Shown here: one piece after another, positions 24,984-32,530 of the stretch
Numbering within the stretch: position 1 is the stretch's first letter
Layout of the letters: each line of letters starts with the position of its first letter
From: Actinomycetota bacterium
Lineage (GTDB): Bacteria; Actinomycetota; Actinomycetes; Mycobacteriales; Micromonosporaceae
Direction of reading: 5' to 3'
Assembly: GCA_005885555.1 (NCBI GenBank)
Contig: VAWN01000041.1
Location: forward strand, 67,152-131,151
Length of the DNA: 64,000 nucleotides
Made by a program: the position numbers and the translations under genes
The notes under the pieces: model-generated
Seen by the model: only the letters and a program-made list of their open reading frames with translations
Told to the model about the DNA's origin: nothing
Databases searched by the model: none

Positions 24984-26210
24984 ATGGACTTCGCGCCCGA
25001 CGCCGTCACGACCGAGTACGTCGGTCGCGTCCAGGCCTTCCTCGACGAGTGCGTGTACCCCGCCGAACCGGTCTTCGCGCACCAGGTTGCGGCGCTGGCC
25101 GACCCGTGGGACCGGCCGCCGGTCGTCGACGAGCTGAAGGCGGAGGCGAAACGGCGCGGCCTGTGGAACCTGTTCCTGCCCGACAAGGCGTTCGGCGCCG
25201 GCCTGACCAACCTGCAGTACGCGCCGCTGGCCGAGCTGTCCGGGCGCAGTCCCGCGCTGGCCCCGGAGGCGATGAACTGCGCCGCCCCGGACACCGGCAA
25301 CATGGAACTGCTCGCCGCGTTCGGCACCCCGGCCCAGCAGAAGGAGTGGCTGCAACCGTTGCTGGACGGGCAGATCCGCTCGGCGTTCTGCATGACCGAG
25401 CCGGACGTCGCCTCCTCCGACGCGTCGAACATCGCGACCCGGATCGAGCGCGACGGCGACTTCTACGTCATCAACGGGCGCAAATGGTGGTCCAGTGGCG
25501 GGATGAGCCCGCGGTGCGCGCTGTTCATCGTGATGGGCAAGACCGACCCGGCCGCCGAGGCGCACCGGCAGCAGAGCATGGTCCTGGTACCCCGCAGCGC
25601 GCCCGGCATCGAGGTGCGGCGCGGCATGGAGGTCTTCGGGTACACGCACGGGCCGCACGGCGGGCATGCCGAGATCGTGTTCCGCGACGTCCGGGTACCC
25701 GTCGAGAACCTGCTCGGCGCCGCGGGCGGCGGCTTCGCCATCGCCCAGGCGCGGCTGGGCCCCGGCCGGATCCACCACTGCATGCGCCTGATCGGCATGG
25801 CGGAGCGGGCCATCGAGCTGATGTGCCGGCGGGCGGTCAGCCGGGTCGCGTTCGGCCGCCCGCTGGCCGAGCAGGGTGTCGTCGGCGAGTGGATCGCGCA
25901 GGCGCGGGTACGGGTGGAACAGCTGCGGCTGCTCGTACTCAAGACCGCCTGGCTCATGGACACGGTGGGGAACAAGGGCGCGCACACCGAGATCCAGGCC
26001 ATCAAGATCGCCACACCGTCCACTGTGGAGTGGATCCTGGACAAGGCGATCCAGTTGCACGGCGCGGGCGGGGTCGCCCAGGACACGGTACTGCCGGAGC
26101 TGTGGGTGCACGCCCGGACGCTGCGGCTGGCCGACGGGCCGGACGAGGTGCACCGCCGCTCGCTGGCCCGCCGGGAGCTGAAGCCCTACCGCGAGATGGC
26201 GAACATGTAG
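24984..26210 (+). CDS. Acyl-CoA dehydrogenase, ACAD10/11-like
   Basis: A 408-residue FAD dehydrogenase with SAFCMTEPDVASSDASNIAT and INGRKWWSSGGMSPRCALFI in the FAD/substrate site, RIHHCMRLIGMAERAIELMC, and QLHGAGGVAQDTVLPELW near the C-terminus followed by LADGPDEVHRRSLARREL, the ACAD10/11 signature end. It follows the APH-type kinase, the same pairing that is fused in animals. The 3' end overlaps the convergent DUF1203 gene by 25 bp. Confidence 0.9.
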   Translation: MDFAPDAVTTEYVGRVQAFLDECVYPAEPVFAHQVAALADPWDRPPVVDELKAEAKRRGLWNLFLPDKAFGAGLTNLQYAPLAELSGRSPALAPEAMNCAAPDTGNMELLAAFGTPAQQKEWLQPLLDGQIRSAFCMTEPDVASSDASNIATRIERDGDFYVINGRKWWSSGGMSPRCALFIVMGKTDPAAEAHRQQSMVLVPRSAPGIEVRRGMEVFGYTHGPHGGHAEIVFRDVRVPVENLLGAAGGGFAIAQARLGPGRIHHCMRLIGMAERAIELMCRRAVSRVAFGRPLAEQGVVGEWIAQARVRVEQLRLLVLKTAWLMDTVGNKGAHTEIQAIKIATPSTVEWILDKAIQLHGAGGVAQDTVLPELWVHARTLRLADGPDEVHRRSLARRELKPYREMANM

Positions 26211-26638
26211 CAGCCGTACAGCACGTTGCGGCTGTGCACGACGACGTTCGCCGGGTCGGCGAGCAGCTTCGCGATGCCGGTCTCCGCGTCGGCCCCGTCG
26301 ACGAGCAGCGCGTCGCAGATCCGGCCGCGGTCGTCGTACGCCCGCAGCACCTGCTGCCGGTCGCGGTACTCCGGCGGCCACCCGCCGTCCGCCGGGTACC
26401 CGTCACACGCGGCCGCGTGCACGAACACCGGCCCGATCTCCGCGTAGGCACCCGCGGTACCCGCCGGCCGGTACGCGATCAGCGCCACCTGCTCGCCCGG
26501 CCGGGACAGCCGCAGGCAGCACCGCAACGGGGAACCGCCGGCCCGGTCCACCGTCGGCCGGTACCCGTTGCCGGCCACGTCCCGGCCGGCGGCCCGGATC
26601 CCGTCGAGCTGCGCGGCGGGAATCGCAAGAATGTCCAT
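26186..26638 (-). CDS. DUF1203-like protein
   Basis: A 150-residue protein of unknown function. Recognisable blocks are CCLRLSRPGEQVALIAYRPA, YAEIGPVFVHAAACDGYP and the C-terminal VVVHSRNVLYGCYMFAISR, matching the DUF1203 layout. The start MDILAIPAAQ at 26638 avoids 40 arginine- and serine-rich residues of the longer frame. It is convergent with the dehydrogenase and divergent from the sugar kinase. No biochemical role can be given. Confidence 0.78.
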   Translation of the reverse strand: MDILAIPAAQLDGIRAAGRDVAGNGYRPTVDRAGGSPLRCCLRLSRPGEQVALIAYRPAGTAGAYAEIGPVFVHAAACDGYPADGGWPPEYRDRQQVLRAYDDRGRICDALLVDGADAETGIAKLLADPANVVVHSRNVLYGCYMFAISR

Positions 26639-26708
26639 GCGGTGAAGCCTGCCGGTTGACACGCCGCCATGCTGGCGGGAATCGGTCCTGGCGCTCGAAG
26701 ATGAACGG

Positions 26709-27626
26709 ATGATCGTGGTCTGCGGCGAGGCGCTCATCGACCTGGTACCGGCCGGCACCGGCGCCGCCTACGAAGCCCGGCCCGGCGGCGGCCCGCTGAA
26801 CATCGCGGTCGGGCTCGGCCGGCTCGGCGTCGACGTGGCCCTGCTCGCCCGGCTCGCCCGCGACCGGTTCGGCCGGCTGCTGCGCGAGCACGTGCGCGCC
26901 TCCCGGGTGGCGCTGGACCTCGCCGTCACGTCCACGGCGCCGACCACGCTGGCGGTGCTCGGTCTCGACGCGGCCGGGGTCGCGGCGTACGACTTCTACA
27001 TCGACGGCTGCGCCGACGGCGGCTGGACCGTCGCCGAGCTGCCCGACGAGCTGCCCCCGACCGCCGCGCTGCAGGTCAGTGGCTCGCTGGCGCTGCCGGT
27101 ACCGTCAATGGCCGAGACGCTGGAGGCCCTGCTCACCCGGGAACGGCCGCGGCGGGTCATCGCCTTCGACCCGAACATCCGGCCGTCGCTGATCCGGGAC
27201 GAGGCCGCGGTACGGTCCCGGCTGGAGCGCTGGCTCGGCCTCGCCGACATCGTCAAGGCCAGCGCCGAGGACCTGGCGTGGATCGCCGGAGGTCGCCCGA
27301 TCGACGCGGTACTGCGGCAGTGGCGGGAGATGGGGCCGACGGTGCTCGTGGTCACCCGCGGCCCGGACGGCGCGTACGCGCTCGGGCCGGCCGGGCCGGT
27401 CGACCTTCCCGGCGCGCCCGTGAAGGTGGTGGACACGGTCGGTGCCGGCGACGCGTTCATGTCCGGCCTGCTGGCGTCCCTCGACGGTACCGGTCGGCTG
27501 AACCGCTCGGCGCTGGCCGGCCTGACCGGCGACGAGCTGACCGCCGCGTTGCGTTTCGCCCAGCGGGTGGCGGGTATCACCTGCGGGCGGCTCGGCGCCG
27601 ACCCACCCTGGCGCGAGGAGCTGTAG
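26709..27626 (+). CDS. PfkB-family carbohydrate kinase (fructokinase-like)
   Basis: A 305-residue ribokinase-fold sugar kinase. N-terminal signature ARPGGGPLNIAVGLGRLGVD; C-terminal PfkB signature VDTVGAGDAFMSGLLASL, which holds the catalytic Asp; DPNIRPSLI and ITCGRLGADPPW are fructokinase-like. It would phosphorylate fructose or a related sugar in the cytoplasm. It stands alone, with no sugar transporter next to it. Confidence 0.88.
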   Translation: MIVVCGEALIDLVPAGTGAAYEARPGGGPLNIAVGLGRLGVDVALLARLARDRFGRLLREHVRASRVALDLAVTSTAPTTLAVLGLDAAGVAAYDFYIDGCADGGWTVAELPDELPPTAALQVSGSLALPVPSMAETLEALLTRERPRRVIAFDPNIRPSLIRDEAAVRSRLERWLGLADIVKASAEDLAWIAGGRPIDAVLRQWREMGPTVLVVTRGPDGAYALGPAGPVDLPGAPVKVVDTVGAGDAFMSGLLASLDGTGRLNRSALAGLTGDELTAALRFAQRVAGITCGRLGADPPWREEL

Positions 27627-27728
27627 CGGAACGCGTCGGCCGAACGGCCCAGTGTACGTAGTATTTCCGTACAGTCCTCGGTAGTTCTCCCGTGTCGTGC
27701 GTGGTGTTTTCTCCCGCACACTTCCCTC

Positions 27729-28367
27729 ATGAGCGATGTGTCCCCCGACCGGCAGTGGCGAGTCGACCGGGCCGGTGGCTGGCTGCGTAGCGGCGGCAGC
27801 GTGCTGTTCCTGGGCAACGCCTCGCCGGACGAGTCGGCCGCCATGCTCACCTCCATCGCGGCGCAGGCCGAGGCGCGACGGATCATGCGCTGCGGCGCCG
27901 ACCCGCGACGCGCGGACCGCCCGTACCACGCGCTCGCCGACCTGCTGGCCACCGTCACCGACCGCGACCTCGCTCCCCTGCCCGAACCGCAGCGCGCGAT
28001 CCTCTCCGGAGCGCCGTTCCGGTCCGCCCCGCGGGCCGACTACTTCAGCCCGGCCGGGGTACGGCTGTCCTTCCTGAACCTGTGCCGGCGGCTGGCCCGC
28101 ACCGGACCGCTGCTGCTGATCCTGGACAACCTGCACCACCTCGACCCGGCCACGACGGACGTGCTGTGCTTCCTCGCCCGTGCCGGCGCCGGCCTGCCCA
28201 TCCAGGTGCTCGCCACCGAGCAGCTGACCAGCACCGCCCGCTCCACCGGGCACCGGGTGTGCCCACGCCCCCTGCTCGTGCTCGGCCTCGGTTCGCTGAC
28301 CCCGGCCGACATGAGCAACCTGATCGATGCCCTGACCCTCACCAACCCACCGGACGCCCGCCCCTGA
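27729..28367 (+). CDS. Degenerate AAA/STAND ATPase domain protein, LAL-regulator remnant-like
   Basis: A 212-residue protein resembling only the N-terminal ATPase module of LAL (large LuxR) regulators. Walker B is good (PLLLILDNLHHLDPATTDVL), and PLLVLGLGSLTPADMSNLID matches the region after sensor 1. The Walker A position, SVLFLGNASPDESAAML, has no GKS/T, so ATP binding is doubtful. There are no TPRs and no C-terminal HTH. It may be an intact small protein with a changed job, or a truncated regulator; the frame itself is undamaged. Confidence 0.6.
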   Translation: MSDVSPDRQWRVDRAGGWLRSGGSVLFLGNASPDESAAMLTSIAAQAEARRIMRCGADPRRADRPYHALADLLATVTDRDLAPLPEPQRAILSGAPFRSAPRADYFSPAGVRLSFLNLCRRLARTGPLLLILDNLHHLDPATTDVLCFLARAGAGLPIQVLATEQLTSTARSTGHRVCPRPLLVLGLGSLTPADMSNLIDALTLTNPPDARP

Positions 28368-28491
28368 CCCGATCCTTGCTCCGCCCCCGGCAAGGAGAGC
28401 CGGTGCGGTGACCCACCCCCGACGACATGCCCGCCGGGTACCGGGCCCGTACCGTGGGTCAGGGGCGGGACCACCCGGGTAGGCTACGGCG

Positions 28492-29583
28492 ATGCGCCGG
28501 TACCGCTGGGCACTCGTGGCGGCGGCTGTTGTGCTCCTCATCACCGGGTACCTCGTCGTCGCGCACCCCTCGACGCACCCGACCGCGGCACAGGCCCACT
28601 TCGCCGACCCGCCGACCGTGGCCGGGTCGGCCACCGAGCCGGCGCGCAGCCCCAGCGGCAGTCCCAGCCCCGGCGCCACGCCGACGAAAGCCGCCCCGCC
28701 CGCCGGCCCCGGCCTGCACGGCTGCCCGAACCTGCCGGCGAACAACGTCTGGCACGCCGACGTCAGCCACCTGCCCACGCTGGCGTCCAGCACCGCATAC
28801 GTCGCAAGCATCGGCGCGGCCGCCCGCGTCAAGGCCGACTTCGGCGCGGGCCTGTGGGACGGCGGCCCGATCGGCATCCCGGTCACCTACGTACCGGCCG
28901 GCCAGCCGAAGGTACCGGTGTCCTTCGACTACGCCGAAGACAGCGACCGCGGCCCCTACCCGGTGCCCCGCGGCGCCCTGGTCGAGGGCGGCCCCGCCGC
29001 GGGCGGCGACCGGCACGTCCTGGTCGTCGACACCGGCGCATGCCGGCTGTACGAGTTGTGGAACGCCCACCCCGCCGCCGACGGTTCCTGGCACGCCGGC
29101 TCCGGTGCGGTCTTCGACCTGCGCGGCAACGGGCTGCGACCGGCGGGGCTCACCTCCGCCGACGCGGCCGGCCTGCCGGTGGTCGCCGGACTGGTGCGCT
29201 ACGAGGAGGTCGCCGCCGGCCGGATCGACCACGCGATCCGGGTGACCGTGCCGCACAGCCAGCGGCGGTACCTGTGGCCCGCGCGGCACTTCGCCTCGTC
29301 GAGCACCGACCCGGCCCTGCCGCCGATGGGCCTGCGCCTGCGGCTGAAGGCCGGTGTCGACATCGCGAAGCTGCCGGCCCAGGCACGGGTGATCGCGCAG
29401 GCGATGAAGACCTATGGCGTGATCGTCGCCGACAACGGTTCGGCGTGGTACCTCAGCGGTGCGCCCGACGACCGCTGGAGCAACGACACCCTGCGCGCGC
29501 TGGGCGGCCTGACCGGCAATGACTTCGAGGCCGTCGACACGTCCGGCCTCATGCTGACCAAGGACTCCGGAGAGACGCGATGA
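28492..29583 (+). CDS. Secreted or membrane-anchored protein of unknown function
   Basis: A 363-residue protein with an N-terminal signal anchor (RRYRWALVAAAVVLLITGYL), then a Ser/Pro/Thr-rich linker to about residue 75, and a globular domain. The domain has HGCPNLPANNVWHADVSHLP, PVSFDYAEDSDRGPYPVP, DRHVLVVDTGACRLYELWNA, RYLWPARHFASSSTDPALPP and a C-terminal MKTYGVIVADNGSAWYLSGA. This pattern occurs in hypothetical extracellular proteins of actinomycetes; I know of no assigned reaction. Three cysteines could form a disulfide. Confidence 0.7.
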   Translation: MRRYRWALVAAAVVLLITGYLVVAHPSTHPTAAQAHFADPPTVAGSATEPARSPSGSPSPGATPTKAAPPAGPGLHGCPNLPANNVWHADVSHLPTLASSTAYVASIGAAARVKADFGAGLWDGGPIGIPVTYVPAGQPKVPVSFDYAEDSDRGPYPVPRGALVEGGPAAGGDRHVLVVDTGACRLYELWNAHPAADGSWHAGSGAVFDLRGNGLRPAGLTSADAAGLPVVAGLVRYEEVAAGRIDHAIRVTVPHSQRRYLWPARHFASSSTDPALPPMGLRLRLKAGVDIAKLPAQARVIAQAMKTYGVIVADNGSAWYLSGAPDDRWSNDTLRALGGLTGNDFEAVDTSGLMLTKDSGETR

Positions 29584-29617
29584 CCGCAGCGCCGTGCGTA
29601 GCGGCCCAGGAGACACG

Positions 29618-30037
29618 ATGAGCCAGATGCCGCCCGACATCCGCGAGCACAACCGCAAGCTCATCGAGCAGTTCCGCGCCGCCGGTGGCCGGCTCGGCGA
29701 CCGGGCGCTGCTGCTGCTCACCACGATCGGCCGGCGCAGCGGCCTGCCCCGGACCACGCCGATGATGTATGTCCGCGACGGCGACCGGGTACTCGTGATC
29801 GCCTCGAACGCCGGTGCGGTGCGCCATCCCGACTGGTACCGCAACCTCGTGGCCAACCCGACGGTCACCGTCGAGGTCGACGGCGAGACCTACCCGGCGA
29901 CCGCGACCCCGTTGCGGGGCGGCGAGTACGAGGAGACGTTCGCGGGCATCGCGCAGCGGTACCCGTTCTTCGCCGAGCACCAGGCGCGGATCCGCCGGCG
30001 GATCCCGGTCGTGGCGCTGACCCGCCGCCCGGCGTGA
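29618..30037 (+). CDS. Nitroreductase/deazaflavin (F420)-dependent oxidoreductase
   Basis: A 139-residue protein of the DDN family, split-barrel enzymes that use coenzyme F420 to reduce quinones or nitro compounds. Signature residues are LLLTTIGRRSGLPRTTPMMY, GDRVLVIASNAGAVRHPDWY and RNLVANPTVTVEVDGETYPA. The ATG at 29618 is chosen because the family starts there (MSQMPPDIREHN). It follows the secreted-protein gene by 34 bp and may share its transcript. Confidence 0.88.
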   Translation: MSQMPPDIREHNRKLIEQFRAAGGRLGDRALLLLTTIGRRSGLPRTTPMMYVRDGDRVLVIASNAGAVRHPDWYRNLVANPTVTVEVDGETYPATATPLRGGEYEETFAGIAQRYPFFAEHQARIRRRIPVVALTRRPA

Positions 30038-30277
30038 CCGACACCTGCACACGTTTGCATAGAGATCCCTCGCTGAAGTCGCCTCGTGAGCGGCTACGCT
30101 GCGACCTGCAGGTTCGCATTGTTGCTCGTGAATGCGATCGTTTTCATTCCATCGCGCGGAAGAAGTCGTTGGTTCAGCACGGCGACCTGGCGTAGACCCA
30201 CGTCAGAAACAATCCCGTCACCTGTGGTTCTGCCGTACCGGCCGCGGCAGCCGTGGGCCAGAGGAAGGAGCGCCTGC

Positions 30278-31771
30278 GTGAGAAGCAGGACGAAGTGGTT
30301 CATGATCTCCGCCGCGGGCCTGGTGGGTATGGCCGCCGCAGCGGCGCCGATGGTGGCCAGCGCCGCGACGCAGGCCCCCGGCAAGCAGTTCAACGTGGCC
30401 TCGTTCGGCGCGGTCGCCGACGGCGTCACCAACGCCACCCCGGCGCTGGACAAGGCGATCGCCGCGGCGAGCAGGGCCGGCGGCGGTGAGGTCACGTTCC
30501 CGATCGGCAACCTCGCCCTGAAGGGCACCACGCACCTGCAGAGCAACGTGACCATCAACGTGCCGGCCGGTACCACGCTGACCGCATCCTCCGGCGGGTA
30601 CGACGCTCCGGAGTCGAACCCGAACTCCGCGTTCCAGGACTTCGGCCACAGCCACTTCCACGACGCCGTGTTCTTCGGCAACAACGTGTCCAACGTGAAG
30701 TTCACCGGCGCCGGCACGATCGACGGCGGCGGTCACCTGATCACCGGCAACCCGAAGTCGGGCCAGGCCGACAAGATCATCTCGATCACCAACTGCACCA
30801 ACCTGACGATCAGCGGGATCACGCTGCGCCGTGGCGGGCACTTCGCCGCGCTCATCAACGGCTGCACCGGGGTCACCTCGGACCACCTGGTCATCCGTAC
30901 CGCGTCCGACCGCGACGGCTGGAACATCATCAACACCTCGCACGCGACCATCACCAACATCGACGACCAGGCCAACGACGACGCGCTGGTGTTCAAGAGC
31001 GACTGGGCGCTGGGCAAGCGGTTCACCGACCAGGGGCACGTGACGGTAACCAACGCCAAGCTCCAGGCCGGGTGCTGCAACGCGCTGATGTTCGGTTCGG
31101 AGACGTGCAGCAACTTCACCGACTACAACTTCAACACGATCACCATCACCGGGGCGAGCAAGTCCGGCCTCGGCATGGTGTCCATGGACGGCGCCAACAT
31201 CTCCAACGTGCACTACCGCAACATCAACGTCACCAACGTGGCGTCGCCGATCATGCAGAAGATCGGTACCCGTAAGCGGTGCGGCGACAGCCCCGGCGTC
31301 GGGCACATCAACAACATCACCTACGACAACATCACCATCGCCGGCAAGAGCAGCCCGCAGTTCAGCCCGACGATCTGGGGCGCGGACGCCAGCCACCACG
31401 TCAGCAACGAGACCTTCACCAACGTGAAGATCAACGTTCCGGGTGGCCACGGCTCGATGGGTACCGGCCTGCCGAGCAACGACCCGAAGAACTACAACCC
31501 GAACAGCATCGGCACCCGGCCGGCCTACGGCTGGTTCATCCACAACGCCGACAACATCACCTTCACCGGTGGCGGCGTCTCGTTCAGCAAGTCCGACGCC
31601 CGGCCGGCGGTACTGGTCAACTCCGGCAGCGCGATCAAGTTCATCGGTAACTTCGCATTCGAGAAGAGCGGAGGCTCCAACGACTTCGTCATCCAGAGCG
31701 TGTCCGGGTACTGCATCCAAGCGGCGGGCACCGAACGGGTGAGCGCGACAGGCTCCTCGCAAGCCTGTTAA
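30278..31771 (+). CDS. Secreted GH28-like polysaccharide hydrolase (polygalacturonase-like)
   Basis: A 497-residue secreted right-handed beta-helix enzyme. The signal peptide is FMISAAGLVGMAAAAAPMVA with cleavage near ASA-A. The mature start KQFNVASFGAVADGVTNATP is the typical GH28/pectate-lyase superfamily opening. GAGTIDGGGHLITG and NIDDQANDDALVFKSDW carry the aspartates; the usual GHG is not obvious, CCNALMFGSET being at that place, so substrate may not be pectin. GTG at 30278 follows AAGGAG with 7-bp spacing. A hairpin terminator follows. Confidence 0.83.
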   Translation: MRSRTKWFMISAAGLVGMAAAAAPMVASAATQAPGKQFNVASFGAVADGVTNATPALDKAIAAASRAGGGEVTFPIGNLALKGTTHLQSNVTINVPAGTTLTASSGGYDAPESNPNSAFQDFGHSHFHDAVFFGNNVSNVKFTGAGTIDGGGHLITGNPKSGQADKIISITNCTNLTISGITLRRGGHFAALINGCTGVTSDHLVIRTASDRDGWNIINTSHATITNIDDQANDDALVFKSDWALGKRFTDQGHVTVTNAKLQAGCCNALMFGSETCSNFTDYNFNTITITGASKSGLGMVSMDGANISNVHYRNINVTNVASPIMQKIGTRKRCGDSPGVGHINNITYDNITIAGKSSPQFSPTIWGADASHHVSNETFTNVKINVPGGHGSMGTGLPSNDPKNYNPNSIGTRPAYGWFIHNADNITFTGGGVSFSKSDARPAVLVNSGSAIKFIGNFAFEKSGGSNDFVIQSVSGYCIQAAGTERVSATGSSQAC

Positions 31772-31793
31772 GACCTGTTCCCACCAGGTCGGA

Positions 31794-31821
31794 GGCGGAC
31801 ACGGCAGCAGCCGTGTCCGCC
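31794..31821 (+). terminator. Hairpin terminator after the GH28 gene
   Basis: Perfect 12-bp stem (31794-31805 with 31810-31821), loop AGCA, followed by TTCGGGCGTTT. A smaller 6-bp hairpin (31772-31777/31785-31790) lies just upstream. Confidence 0.85.
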
Positions 31822-31966
31822 TTCGGGCGTTTACCGAAACTCAACCAGCGCGGGAGGATTCGCGGCGCGCCCGCCCGGGAACCCAGACGGCACGAAACCA
31901 GGATTCGCACCCCCCGACCGGTTCCCTACCTTGAGGTCAGCGGCAACAACGACCCGGAGGCACGCC

Positions 31967-32086
31967 ATGACCACCCCCACCGACCAGGCTCAGTCCACCT
32001 TCGTCGACAGCGAGCGCGGACTGCTGATCACCGTGCTGGTCATGGTTCTGCTCGGCGTCACCGCCGTACTGGTGATGATGGGCTGA
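31967..32086 (+). CDS. 39-residue single-span membrane protein
   Basis: A short ORF with ATG at 31967 behind GGAGG (31956-31960, 6-bp spacing). It encodes a hydrophilic N-terminus MTTPTDQAQSTFVDSERG and one hydrophobic helix LLITVLVMVLLGVTAVLVMM, then a final Gly. The ribosome-binding site, the clean amphipathic layout and the 3rd-position GC bias argue for a real gene. Function unknown; small proteins of this shape often modify a larger membrane partner. Confidence 0.65.
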   Translation: MTTPTDQAQSTFVDSERGLLITVLVMVLLGVTAVLVMMG

Positions 32087-32121
32087 CCTTCAGCAGGCGC
32101 AGGCGATCCCCGACGGGGGCG

Positions 32122-32451
32122 TTACGACTCGCGTGACAGGATCTCGTCGAGCTCGTTGCGCAGCGTGAACTTGGCCCGCATCCCGACCAGCTGCCCGATG
32201 ACCTCGCCCTTGCGGAACACCGCCAGCGTCGGCATCGCCATGACGTTGTAGGCGCGGACGGTCTCCGGGTTGGCGTCGGCGTCCAGCTTGACTATGCGCA
32301 GCCGCCCGGCGTACTCGCCGGCCAGGTCTTCCAGGATCGGGTTGAGCTTGTGGCAGGGCCCGCACCATTCGGCCCAGAAATCAACCAGTACCGGAATGTC
32401 GCTACCCAGTACCTCGTCGGCGAAGGTGGCGTCGGTGACCTCGGCGGGCAT
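32122..32451 (-). CDS. trxA: Thioredoxin
   Basis: A 109-residue thioredoxin fold with active site FWAEWCGPCHKLNPILEDLA and the cis-proline loop NVMAMPTLAVFRKGE. It reduces protein disulfides in the cytoplasm. The start at 32451 follows GAGAGGAG; a longer frame adds five residues. The C-terminal helix (MRAKFTLRNELDEILSRES) is slightly divergent from the main thioredoxins, so this is probably a paralogue and not the only TrxA. Confidence 0.92.
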   Translation of the reverse strand: MPAEVTDATFADEVLGSDIPVLVDFWAEWCGPCHKLNPILEDLAGEYAGRLRIVKLDADANPETVRAYNVMAMPTLAVFRKGEVIGQLVGMRAKFTLRNELDEILSRES

Positions 32452-32481
32452 GTGCGCTCCTCTCAAGTCTGCTCACGAAGA

Positions 32482-32520
32482 AGTCCGGCTCGCCCGGAGG
32501 TATTCCCGGCGGGCCGGACT
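32482..32520 (-). terminator. Hairpin terminator after the GH16 gene
   Basis: Stem agtccggctcgcc (32482-32494) with ggcgggccggact (32508-32520), 13 bp including one G-T pair, loop of 13 bases. It lies just past the GH16 stop on the minus strand. Confidence 0.65.
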
Positions 32521-32530
32521 CCTGGTGGGA

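Noticed and set aside
30218..31762. 514-codon antisense frame to the GH28 gene
   Set aside because: Valine/aspartate/glycine-rich antisense translation with no motif; the sense frame has a signal peptide and GH28-like blocks.
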